From assembly GCA_011037195.1 (NCBI GenBank), contig JAAEAF010003533.1, forward strand, positions 36,155 through 100,154: 64,000 nucleotides of DNA, read 5' to 3'. How positions within the stretch are numbered: the stretch's first letter is position 1; the number at the start of each line of letters is the position of its first letter. Origin of the DNA: Triatoma infestans (taxonomy: Eukaryota > Arthropoda > Insecta > Hemiptera > Reduviidae). The translations under genes were made by a program, and so were the position numbers. Under the pieces are notes generated by a model. That model was not told the origin of the DNA. It did not search any database and saw nothing but the letters and a program-made list of their open reading frames with translations. Below, one piece after another: positions 11,187 through 21,653 of this stretch.

Positions 11187-11426
11187 GTAACGGCAAGAGA
11201 GAGAACACAAGCCCGACCGAAAGAAAAACAGGCCCTCTCTGGTACTCTCTGACTTAAGCAAGCTAGACCGGGGAGAACCTTTATATAAGTCAGTGAGAGA
11301 TCTAGACATCAATCCATCAGATTCAACCATTCATTGCATCGTGTTATATCTCTACTCCCACGTTTTATTCTATAAAATCATTACAAGTCCAGTGCAATTT
11401 GTGTAACTTATAGCCATATTATAACA
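11187..11426 (+). mobile_element. Putative short solo LTR
   Basis: Starts with tgtaacggcaagagagagaa and ends with attataaca, the TGTAAC...ACA style common for Ty3/Gypsy LTRs. It is distinctly more GC-rich than its surroundings and contains a TATATAA box at 11283-11289 with a TCAGATT initiator-like site about 34 bp downstream. Flanks are gtgtg on the left and gtgtc on the right, so a 4-bp duplication is possible but not clean. No coding region of such an element is present. Confidence 0.4.
11283..11323 (+). promoter_or_regulatory. TATA box plus initiator-like site
   Basis: TATATAAG at 11283 with atcagattc about 34 bp downstream gives a Pol II core promoter layout. It is best explained as the U3/R boundary of the putative solo LTR. 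Confidence 0.35.
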
Positions 11427-11754
11427 GTGTCTTCAGATCTCGGTCTAATTAATCTAACCTAATTTCTCTCCTCATCAACTCCATTATATGTGCAATAAAT
11501 TACAATGAATTAATTGAATATTCAAAAGTAGAAATATCAAATATTTTTCGATACTTTCCCACCATAAAATGTATAATTTTATAAATTAGAATTGAGATTT
11601 TTACAGAATTTCTATAAAAAGTTGTGCTTTTTTAGAAGTTAACAACGAATTCTAATTCAATTGGTTCAATTTCACGTAATAACATAATGGATGCCGCTTC
11701 ACTGAACAATTTACTTTGAAATCTGAAATTTAATTGTGAAATCTATTTTGCCAA

Positions 11755-12010
11755 TAGTTCTCTACTTCATTTTGTGGTCGTGACCGGTTTCGGGCGTTCG
11801 TTTATCTTCAGGATGCGTTTGTCACATAGTGGTGGTAACACAGACTTGCACAGAGCAAATTTAATTGATACACTCAAAATTTTTTATCAACTGAATTTGG
11901 TGGAAAAAAAGAGTGTATCAACTAAATTTGCTTTGTGCAAGTCTATGTTATCACACTGTTTTGACAAAAAAACATCGTGATGATACGGCGAAACTGGTCT
12001 AGGTGGAAAG
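11755..12010. mobile_element. Foldback element with hammerhead-like motif
   Basis: Left arm 11774-11880 and right arm 11912-12000 are inverted copies (cacagacttgcacagagcaa versus ttgctttgtgcaagtctatg; gatacactc versus gagtgtatc). On the minus strand of the left arm lies CTGAAGA, a decayed GC hairpin ending in CGCCC, then GAAACCGGTC (11783-11815). The same element type occurs at 55700-56350 with better-preserved motifs. By comparison with published Penelope-like elements this could be a terminal-repeat derivative. No reverse transcriptase is present. Confidence 0.6.
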
Positions 12011-12109
12011 TAACTAAATTTTGATTCATTTAATGTGCTTCTTCACTTTTCGAATCCTAAAAATCTCTAATAATTACAAAATGATAGTTCAGTAAATTTC
12101 ACAGTGTGT

Positions 12110-13226
12110 ATACAAAGTTTAAAAAAAAAAGCTTTGAAGCTATTACAACAAAATCGCTGCTCTGGAAACTTAAGGGTATCCTCCCATTCACCTATATCTT
12201 ATCCTAAACTCTTAGTTGACCGGCCGATACTTTCGAGTGCAAGTCGATACATCACTTTGTCCTATGTGGAAAGCCGAAGCAGGCGTTCCACAAGGTAGTT
12301 TACTTGTCCCCGCTCTGCACACCTTACACAGAGCAGATATTCCTACCCAACCAGAAACCATTCTCCTCACCTATGCAGATGACACAGCCATCCTCTCTTC
12401 TAATCGTGATCCAGTAATATCACACAGAAATCTACAAGCCTACATCATGTGGTTACAAAAATGGAAAAGTAAACTGAATGAAACCAAATCCCAAAACATC
12501 ACATTCACCTCCGCCCTAACACTCTCCCTCCTATTTACTATAACTCAATCCCAACCAACAATGTCGTCCGTTACCTTGGGTAGTTCATAGACAAGAGACT
12601 TAACTGGAAACCACATCGTACGATTAAAAAGGATTGAACTTAACGCACGCTATCGGCTATTGAAAAGACTACTTAACAATAGATCTAATCTCTCCCTAGG
12701 CAACAAACTACAGATATATAACTCTACATCGAAACCAATCTGGACGTACTTATTGAACTGTGGGTTTCAAATAAACGTTCCAATCTCCATAGATTACAAT
12801 CCCTTCAATCATAAATCTTTCACACGATCTTTAATGTCCCCTGCTAAGTTTCTAACCTAATCATCCACAGAGACCTTAAAATTACTTTTGTCAGTCTAGT
12901 TGTCAGAACCCGATATAAAAAATTCCATCAATCCCTGCCATCCCATTCTAATCCTTTAGTCCGTCGTTTATCAGCCCTAGACTATTCCAGATAACCCACC
13001 AAGGCGTTTAAAACGATGTTGTGATTTTCTCTCTACAACTGATAAGAGCAATTAACTCCGGATATAGGGAGTGCTACCTCTGGGTAGCTTCTCCTCTCCG
13101 AATGTGCATCTGCGCGAGTGTGTGCGTGCATGCTTAAACGATTACTGCGTGAACGTTGTTACTTATAGCGTAAGAATCGCTGGTCTAGCAATAAAAAAAA
13201 CATTAAAAAAAAAAAAAAAATTAAAA
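12110..13226 (+). mobile_element. 5'-truncated Jockey-like LINE with poly(A)
   Basis: The coding relic is followed by a short 3' UTR (ggagtgctacctctgggtag near 13068) and A-runs at 13192-13223, a usual Jockey 3' end. The 5' boundary is set only by where RT similarity starts. Confidence 0.65.
12130..13060 (+). pseudogene. Jockey-like LINE reverse transcriptase, broken
   Basis: Three frames together cover the RT core and tail. The segment 12216-12590 has RYFRVQV, EAGVPQGS (RT motif 4/5 region) and TYADDTAILSS, the catalytic YADD box, then LQKWKSKLNETKS. The segment 12625-12860 has LLNNRSNLSLGNKLQIYNS and KPIWTY, the post-RT region. The segment 12862-13055 has IHRDLKI, LPSHSNPLVRRL and a final RRLKR-like stretch, the Jockey C-terminus. 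Frameshifts and stops separate the blocks. The N-terminal endonuclease is absent. Confidence 0.75.
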
Positions 13227-13274
13227 CGAAGTTTACTGTATTTAGGTTTCACATTCTCAAACGATGATCGTCAG

Positions 13275-13334
13275 AATAAGGCTATCAAATTCGTTAAGAG
13301 AATTGAGTTCAACTATATGTTTGATAGCCTTACT
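13275..13334. repeat. Short inverted repeat
   Basis: aataaggctatcaaa (13275-13289) is matched in reverse by tttgatagccttact (13320-13334) around a 30-bp loop. It lies just after the LINE poly(A). It may be a small foldback or a chance hairpin. Confidence 0.5.
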
Positions 13335-13439
13335 CCGGCGTTGGATGAGAATTCGACACCGGTGTGGAACAACAATACTATGCATGCTATGAGGGATAAA
13401 AATCAATATAACATATCATAATTGTTATTATATTTAAAG

Positions 13440-14440
13440 ATAACAGCTTAAATTATCTATTCATTTAAAATTTATTTATAACTCTAACAAAACTCATTAA
13501 AAACAATTTAAAATATTTAAAATAAACCTCCTTCAGGAGGTATAAAAAAACAAAACAAAAATCAATATAAAAATGTCAGACAATAGAAAGTTTTTTAGTA
13601 AATAATTGTTAATCTCACGATTTATAAGTGTTAACCAATATTAAGAAATAAAATAATAATAATAAATATACTGTGATTAATTACGAAACACTTAAAAAAA
13701 ATAAATAACAAATCTTATAGTAACTTCCTAAAGGTGTGTTATCTATTATAAATTAGGCATATGTTATTTCATTGTTTCATATAAGTAAATCACCTGCTAG
13801 AACATATTTATAAAATACTGCTGGATATATAATAACTTATTTTCTACTAAAGAAACGCAACTAAATAATGAACTAAGACCCCGATATATTTTAAAACAAC
13901 CCATTTTAAAAAAATTAAACCAGTATTTTTCTTCTATCTTGGGCAAGGTTGTATGAATTAAAAATTATGGACTGCTATTTGTTTCGTATGACATGAATTG
14001 ATTCTTTTTTTTTTTTTTTTTTTAGACCCCTACTAATACGAGTTATATACTAAAGTAATACTGTAATAATATATGTGTATGTATGTATATAGGTATGCGT
14101 ATTTGAGTGTGTGAAAATACATATTTCTAACCATGCAGTTTGAAGAAATTATTTTTTAGCAGATAGATGGCTTAAATATTTTAGTTATATTTATTTATTT
14201 TTTGTTTTTTTTTTTTTTTTGTTTAATAAATAACTTTTAGAAAAAAGTTTTTTACCCAGATAACATGCTGAACTGTGGCTGGGTCCGAATATCAATGGTT
14301 TTTACCTGTAGAACTTCCTTACGACCATGTGTTTAAGGAAAACAGTATCTATTATGGCCTACTACTTCATGAATGTGGACATCATATTCATCTTTTATTA
14401 TCACATCGGTCAGCGAAAAAAAAAAAAACATACGAATTTA
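13440..14440. other. AT-rich stretch with homopolymer runs
   Basis: Contains T-runs at 14005-14023 and 14198-14221 and an A-run at 14416. No coding or repeat family was recognised. Confidence 0.5.
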
Positions 14441-14457
14441 TGCTTTATTTATATATT

Positions 14458-15378
14458 ACTTTCTCTTACTCCTAGTAAGAGGAAGTATTGTATCGTGTCA
14501 AATTTTCGATATCGAGTTTTCACCGGAAATATCCGTTTTGAGGTCCCCTGAGTCCAAAAAAGTTTTTAGCAAATGGTCTTTGTGTGTATGTATGTATGTG
14601 AACAGCATAGCTCAAAAACGAAAAATCGTAGAAAGTTCGAACTTGATATTCCGTTTAGTATCACCATGGGATTACGACAGTGGTTTATCTGTCAAAATTC
14701 TTCAACCAGAAGTACCACTTTACTAGTTTTTTTTTTTTTTTTTACTTTTTTGCGATTTTCTCAAAAATGGCTCCAACGATTTTCTTCAAACATAGTAGGT
14801 TCAACTACACATACAAAGAGCTACAATTTTTATTGTAACATTTCTCTGGAAAAATTTGTTTAAGGGCACTTTTGTGGGAGGGGTGGGGTTAGATTTTCAT
14901 CTAAAATGCTATTTCAGTTTATTGGACAATCTGATCATCTAAATAATGTTAATTAGAATTAAATATAATATATGTTGAAATTCCATGTTTGAAATAAATC
15001 GCATAACCGGAAGTACGTTTACTTTACCACTTTACTAAATGTTTTTTTTCACTTTTTCGCGATTTTTTCAAAAATTGCTTTGATGATTTTCTTGAAACAT
15101 CATATATAAGCTACGCATACAATGATTTACAATTTTTACTTAAACATTTCTCTAGGAACATTCATTTAAGGGCACTTTTAGGGAAGGGGTGGGGTTGTGT
15201 TCTTCTTTAAAAAAAGAAGCTGTCATAGTTAATTATACAATTCTGTCATCCAAACAAAATTAATTGGAAATAAATAGATGGCCAAAATTCCAAGTTTCAA
15301 GAAAATTAATAAAAATAGGAAGTGCGCTTTTATTGAACAGTTTTTTCCTGTTTTCGACGAATTTCATTAAATTTGTCG
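14458..15378 (+). mobile_element. HINE-like element, 3'-truncated, in a tail-to-tail pair
   Basis: Starts with the subterminal repeat actttctcttactcc at 14458, with a short TGTG block near 14580 and two modules (about 14750-15010 and 15050-15300). It stops inside the last module at cattaaatttgtcgcacttc and passes directly into the minus-strand copy. The three overlapping frames of 66-117 residues over this element are not genes. Confidence 0.7.
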
Positions 15379-15945
15379 CACTTCCGCTCCTACCGATTTT
15401 CTTCAAACTCGGAATTCCAACAACATATTTAATTCTAATTAATATTATTTAGTTGACAGAGACAATTGTATAGAACTAAAATGGCACATATGAGGAAACC
15501 ACAAATCCATCCCTCCCTCCAAAAATTTCTCTTAAATGATTTTTCCCAGAGAAATGTTTCAAATAAAAGTTGTAGCTCTTTGTATGTGTAGTTGATAAAT
15601 CGAAGTTTAAAAAAAAAAAAAATTGTTGGAGCTGTTTTACGAGAAAATTACAAAAAACTGAAAAAAGAAAACATTCATTAATGTGGCACTTCTGGTTAAT
15701 GGATTATGACAGGAAATCTACGTGTCTAATGCGGTGGTTATACCTAAACAGAATAGCAAGTTTGAGTTTCCGGCAACTTTTAGTTTTTGAGATATTCTCC
15801 CCCCCCCACACACACACACAGACCATTTTATAAAAACCACTTTTTTAGTGTCAGGAGATCTCAAATCGTGTATTTCCGGTGAAAACTCAATTTTGAAATT
15901 CTAGCACGATCGCAATACTTTCTCTAACAGTAATTAGAGAAATGA
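15379..15945 (-). mobile_element. HINE-like element, inverted partner
   Basis: Read on the minus strand: a decayed 5' end (ctctaattactgttagagaa, then gaaagtattgcgatcgtgct), tttcaccggaaatacacg, a GT tract (complement of 15795-15822), and one module with tttatttgaaacatttctct. It joins the plus copy near 15379, giving a long inverted repeat of roughly 1.5 kb. Confidence 0.65.
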
Positions 15946-15949
15946 ATAA

Positions 15950-16700
15950 AATTAATAAATAAGAAACCTTTTCTATTTTGTGTTAGGAATTGATGTCATC
16001 TACAAACATCCTACTTTCGAGTCTCATGTCTTTCCAGCGTATTAAAATCTTTACCGTTTTTAACCACATTATTATAATTAAATTCTCGCTACTGCGTAAA
16101 TTAAATGAATTTATATATTTGATTTAACCTCAGCCATTTCCTATTGAATGGACATAACCAATTTCACGTCGATTGTATTGTTAAAAATAGAAAAAGTGTT
16201 GACATACAAACTATAACTTTTCTAAAAGGAACCTTTTAGGTAACTTCTCCACATACTTACTTAAATTCAATTTTTGATTGATCTGATTGATTGATTGATA
16301 TGATTGTAGAAAAAAATCTAATATTTAATTAGTAAGCACAGTTTCTTTACAACAATGTACTACGCTCGTTAATGGATTATGCCCGATCAAACTCTGAACT
16401 AGACTCGTGCGGTCAAATTCTGAACTAGAGAGTGTAAAAATCCTATTTTTCTTACTTGTTTAATAATTAATTATTTATTATATTAATATTTTTATTAAAT
16501 ATTAAATTTTTTCTTCAACAGGTAATTGAAAAGGTGCAAATATTGAGATTGCATTTTAATTTAATTCAAATACTCCCGCTCTTTCCTCTCTCTCTCTCTC
16601 TCTAACCGGTTCCGTTTTCGTTATAACCTGAAATCCGCTGTATATGTGATTTTTTTTATCTTGTTTTCTCGTACTGCCACTAGATGTCAGACTAATTCGA
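15950..16700. other. Unassigned AT-rich stretch
   Basis: Only a CT tract at 16586-16602 stands out. A short duplication, gaactaga within 16397-16430, is also visible. Confidence 0.45.
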
Positions 16701-16704
16701 ATTG

Positions 16705-16813
16705 AATAATGTTACATTCACACACTAGTGAGAGAAAAGTAGTGTGTATAATTAACGAGTGAGAAAAAGCAGTACTTCAACCACTGATTTAGTGGAATAA
16801 TTGTAACATTATT
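16705..16813. repeat. MITE-like unit with 11-bp terminal inverted repeats
   Basis: aataatgttac at 16705-16715 and gtaacattatt at 16803-16813 are perfect inverse copies bounding about 109 bp. It is non-coding. Target duplication is not clear. Confidence 0.4.
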
Positions 16814-16858
16814 AAACTGTTGTTAATATGTTTATTTGTTTTTTGATTTTTGTCTGTT

Positions 16859-16999
16859 TGACATTAACCAGCTATTTTGATTTTGAGGGCTGGAAAAACC
16901 AACATATTGACATTATTAACTACCCTTGGCTTTTAATTGCCTGCAACTGCCAATATGTTGGTGGAAAAAACCAGCCCTATCTTTTCAAATTGACATGTC
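16859..16999. repeat. Foldback / MITE-like hairpin
   Basis: The left arm has agggctgg and ccaacatattg. The right arm has caatatgttgg and ccagccct, with outer ttttgattttgag against cttttcaaat. The arms are about 55 bp with few mismatches. The 79-residue frame spanning it is a by-product. Confidence 0.55.
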
Positions 17000-17242
17000 T
17001 CTTGCAGCCTTTCACTAGGCTTCCGCACCCTCTTCTCTTTCTTTATTCTCCATCCTTGCAGAGATAAGGGTATTTTGAGCGATGCGGCACTTCTCCTTAA
17101 TCTTTAGACATGTCATATCTGAAACAATTTTATGGTTAATGCCTTTGTATATTATGCTATTTTTGGTGTCTAGTATAAGTGAAATGAGCACAGAACTACA
17201 ATATACTGAAAGATAATTCCTAATCTGACTTATATTTTCATT

Positions 17243-17752
17243 TTATTTCCTTTGATGAACTTGTATAATGCAAACAAGCGCTTCCTTTTCCATTAGTGCC
17301 AATATGCTTTTTGCGCTACAAGGAAATCGTACATACTTGTACAGTTCGGTTACAAATGTTTCTCTTTTTTTACTATACATTTTACAACTAAAGAGTAAAT
17401 GATTGATGTCGCCATCCTCTCCGTTACCGCAATCGCATTTAGGACTATTTACGATGCGTATTTTATAAAGGTGCGGCTTGGTGAGATTATGGTCAAACCT
17501 CAATCACATTATCGTGGTATAGAATTGCCTTTCCCCCTCCAACTCTTCAAACCAAGGTCTACAAGGGATTCGAGGCTGTATGTCTGAATAATATTTGCCT
17601 CTATATTCTTTTCCATATTGATCCTGCCATAATTCTAAATACTTACTTTTCAGAGCATTGTTAATATCTCTCAAACTAGCTATCGGAATGTCCTTCACCC
17701 GACTTAATAGCATCTTTTGCCAGGATATCGACATTACTAAAATTTTAACCAA
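17243..17752 (-). pseudogene. LINE C-terminal region with in-frame stop
   Basis: Two minus-strand frames, 17752-17504 and 17503-17243, are in the same phase and separated by a single TGA at 17506-17504. The first ends PWFEELEGERQFYTTIM; the next runs LRFDHNLTKPHLYKI, then CDCGNGEDGDINHLLFSC, the Cx1-2C...H...C tail of Jockey-type LINE polyproteins. Related elements usually have an Arg where the stop stands, so a CGA to TGA change is likely. The RT is missing, so the copy is 5'-truncated. Confidence 0.7.
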
Positions 17753-17769
17753 TATTACAATGTGATGTT

Positions 17770-19205
17770 TACTTTTCTAAAGTCAACCAAAAATATAAAT
17801 TGATACTTGTTCAAAGTTCAAAGTTGCTCAAATGTGTTTCCCGTTAGGTTTTCTTCATTAATATTTTTAATAAGTTAGCATTATTTCATTAGATAGTTAG
17901 AGGAATTTTAGTATATATGTATAGGATAATTATTAGAAGGGTCGCATTCACTCTTGAAATATATGTATAGGTATACAAAAATAAAAAACAGGTACAAAAA
18001 AATATAAAAAAAAAAGAAGCATATTTATACATACAAGTATTTTTCACATTAACTACCTTTCTAGTTAGAGTACTCTAAGTTTATATATGTTTAAGACAGG
18101 GTTCGGCGTCTCTGTTGGTATGAATCTCGAGCACCGGCAAAAAGACTAGTTCCCACACTTATATCCACTGAAGTGGAGTATTAGTTAAAATATTGCCATA
18201 GTTTACCGGCTAGGAAATATATATATATGTATATATATATAAAACTAGGTATATAACTGGGATGTTAATAATTTACAACTATAGTAGAGATTACTTAGCG
18301 GCAAAGAGATCCCGTAGTGGCCTCTTTATTGTGCACACATTCTATCCGATCTTAACCGCCTCATTCTATAACCCTACAAAACTTAAAATCTAGTCATTTT
18401 TCTCCTTTTGCCAAGCGCTGTACATGTACCATAGAAATAAATTTTCTCATATCGTAAACTCTTCTATACCACTCATTAAAAATAGACAATTTAGGTTTAT
18501 TATTATTAATGTATATTTATTTATTTATTTATTTTTTATTTCATTTTATATTTTAAGTATTAAATATTTTTCATAGAAACTGACTACTTTTATTACAAGT
18601 ATGACTAAGGGCATTTTCTTAGTTTTAATTTCACTTTAAAATATCTGTAATTAAATCAAGGAAATAATTATATTCTTTTATCGTAAATGTTGGTTTGAAT
18701 AATTTAATAGCTAATGAAATCCTGAATGAAAACTAACGATCCTTGTAAAAGCAGTAGTACATAGACTTAAAGAACTAAAGTTTTAACTTGATAATACCTA
18801 AAAGTACCTATTTAACTTCTGTTTTTTTTTTTTTCAACTATAAATTTTTACTGTCCACTTATAATTAGTTTTAATAATTCGTTTTAACATACAGCTTAAG
18901 GATTCAATGAATTTTCTAGCGCTTTATTATAAATAAATATTTTTATCCAATTTGATGTTCAATCCGTTAATCCTCTTAAGCGAATTATTTCTTATTAAGT
19001 TCTCTGTTAAATATTTATCTGGACAAATTTTTATTAAACATTAAGAACTTGAATATGAGATTGTTCTACAGTTAGGTGGTTGGTTATGGTTAAATTTAGC
19101 TGGTGCAGGTAATTTTTAATTATCAGAGCTATGAAAGGCTAAAAAATTTTAGAAGGAGTTGCATTTCTTTTCTTTCTTTTGTTGCCTGCAAGAAGGATTA
19201 ATGCG
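17770..19205. other. Unassigned AT-rich stretch
   Basis: Includes a TA microsatellite (18217-18241) and ATTT repeats (18516-18540). A somewhat less AT-rich patch at 18085-18430 has no open frame or known repeat that I could recognise. Confidence 0.45.
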
Positions 19206-19212
19206 ATTGATA

Positions 19213-19480
19213 AAAAAAAACCTATGGCGCAACAGGCCAGGAAGAGCAAAGGCTTGCCAGACGGCGATTTGAATAGGGGGCATGTGGTAAGCATGCCGCA
19301 GTTTCCACGCCGTTTAGTTTCGGCCTTCGCTACCTAGGGCTCTACTAACTGTAGATTCCCACTTTTTTATCACGATGCTGGGTCAACACCGACTTTGCCT
19401 TCACGGGAATCGAACGCTGAATTTACGCATAAAAGGCGAGTGCGCTAGCCACTAGAACAACGCGTGAAGACTAGTATTGC
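19213..19480 (-). mobile_element. SINE-A, nearly full length
   Basis: Minus-strand reading: tRNA-like head with A-box region gttctagtggctagcgcact and B-box-like gttcgattcccgtg (about 19408-19395), then gcaaagtcggtgttgaccca, the gaaggccgaaac segment, the ctggcaagcctttgctcttc segment and a 3' end at gcgccatagg plus an A-rich tail (complement of 19213). It matches the copy at 33420-33676 throughout. The tRNA-like head would supply an internal Pol III promoter. Confidence 0.8.
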
Positions 19481-19564
19481 GATTGGGTCATATAATACGT
19501 ATTTCGAAATAGTTGGCCACAAAATTGAATGTTTTTTATTTTCTCTGGTGACTGGCTGCTGGTA

Positions 19565-21080
19565 ACTATTACGATTTGTGTCAAATTTTCGATATCGAGT
19601 TTTCTTGAGACTTCCTGAGACGAAAACAATGATTTCTAGAAATTGGTCAGTGTGTCGTGTGTGTGTGTGTGCGTGGGGGGGAATCAGTATAACATAAAAG
19701 CGGAAAATCGCAGATATTGCAAACTTGGTAGTTAGTTTAAGCTTATAATATGGTTTTAAACAAAGTCGGTCAACAGGAAGTTACATTTTATTTCACTGAA
19801 AGGATTTTTTAGTGTTTCTAACAATTTTCTCAAAAATTATTTCAACGATCTTTTTACTTTCTCTTACTCCTAGGAAGTAAGAGGAAGTATTGTAATCGTG
19901 TCAAATTTTCGACATTGAGTTTTCACTGGAAATATCCGTATTGAAGTCCCCTGAGTCCAAAAAAGTGGTTTTTATTTTTTTTCTCAACACGCTATACTTA
20001 TTGCCCACCCTCCCCCCCTCCCACCTCCCCCACAAAAAATGGTTTTTAGCAAAGGAGCAAATGATCTGTGTGTGTTGTGGTGTCGTGTGTTGTGTGTGGT
20101 GTGGGATGTGACAGCATAGATATAAAACGAAAAATGTAGAAGGTTCAAACTGGATATTCGTTTCGTTATCACCATGGGATCCGCCAGTGGGTTATCTGTC
20201 AAATTCTCAACCGAAAGTACCACTTTAAGTTTTTTTTTTTTACTTTTTTGCCCGATTTTCCAAAATGGCACAAACGATTTTTCTTCAAACCTGGTATTCA
20301 ACACACAATACTAACAGCTCCAACTTTTATTTAAACATTTTACCGGATATTCATTTAAGGCATTTTTTTGGAGAGGAGTGGGCGTTAGGTTTTCATCTAA
20401 AATGATATTTCAGTTTATTAGAAAATTCTGCCATCTAAATAATGTTAATTAGAATTGAATATGTTGTTTATAAATTCTGAGTTTGAAAAATCGGATAACC
20501 GGAAGTGCGTTTACCTTACGAGTTTACTAAATGATTTTTCTTCACTTTTTCGCGATTTTCTCAAAAATGGCTCCGACAATTTTCTTGAAACTTGTAATAT
20601 AAACATGCTAAGATCTACATTATTAATTTAAAACATTTCTCTGGAAAAATTCATTTAAGGGCAACTTTAGTGGAGGGGTGAGGTTACAGCTTCCACTAAA
20701 GTGCTATCATAGTTGATTATACAATTCTATCATCCAAACAAAATTAATTAGAAATAAATAGATTGGTAAAATTCCGAGTTTCAAGAAAATTAGTAAACCG
20801 GAAATGCGCTTTTACCGAACAGTTTTTTTTTTTTTTAGTTTTCAACGAATTTCTTTAAATTTGGTACATAAACTGTAAAATTTGTCAATTATAATTTTGA
20901 GAACTGGAGTTAGAGAAAGTTGTGTGAGTGTTTCACACCAGATTTTTTTCTAAACTTGGAATGCTAACTAGATATTGAAACAGCTACAACTTTATTTGAA
21001 ACATTTTTAGATTTGAGGAGTGATGTTTTCCTCAAAAGATTCATTTCATTTTATTAAACTATTTTATCGTCTACATTATA
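19565..21080 (+). mobile_element. Older HINE-like copy interrupted by a younger one
   Basis: Left part 19565-19855 runs from gtgtcaaattttcgatatcg through a GT tract to caacgatcttttt. The right part from about 20952 resumes with ctaaacttggaatgctaact, agctacaactttatttgaaa, the continuation expected of the same module. The two halves bracket the younger copy, so the insertion took place in a T-run (gatcttttt). Confidence 0.6.
19856..20951 (+). mobile_element. HINE-like element, younger nested copy
   Basis: Starts with actttctcttactcc at 19856 and has a slightly mutated inverse ggagttagagaaagt at 20906-20920, then the hairpin gtgtga...tcacac and cagat plus T-run. Two full internal modules are present, the first with many single-base losses. 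A 50-bp C/T-rich patch at 20004-20031 interrupts the usual gtttttagc segment. The minus-strand 106-residue frame is a by-product. Confidence 0.7.
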
Positions 21081-21357
21081 TTAATTACAACGAACATGTA
21101 TTTTTTTTTTTTTTTTACAGTTTTCTGGTTCAGTTTTTATAAGATTTCACCATATTGCTATTTATCGCCATTTTAATTAATAAATTTTCTTCAAAAATGG
21201 CATTTTTATTGAATGCTTATTCTTCTTAACATTATACAGATGTGGGAATCTCACTCTGTACAAAAATATTTTCTTAGAGGTTACTGTAATATCAGAAACT
21301 CTTAAAAACAATTTTCTGTAATGTATATTTTTAAAAAAGGAAAAAATATATGAGTAC

Positions 21358-21400
21358 TCTCTCTCTCTCTTTCTCACACAAACGCACACACACACACAAT
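21358..21400. repeat. CT and CA microsatellite tracts
   Basis: Runs of CT (21358-21370) and CA (21383-21397). The Cys-Val-rich minus frame over it is an artefact. Confidence 0.8.
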
Positions 21401-21653
21401 ATTATATATATTGACCATTATCAAGAAATAAAGTTTTTCTTTGAACCTATTATGCATTTCTGATGAAAAATCGGAATTATAGGTTTCGATTATTTAAAAC
21501 GGTCGCAATATTTCCAATTAATGCAGTTTGGAGAAAATGAACAAATAAGAGGATAGAAAGAGTTAATGAATTTCCCACAGCTGTAAGAATCAATTGTTCA
21601 TAAAGTGATTACTACAAATTTTCAAACATTTTTGGTTAATTTAAGAAACGATA

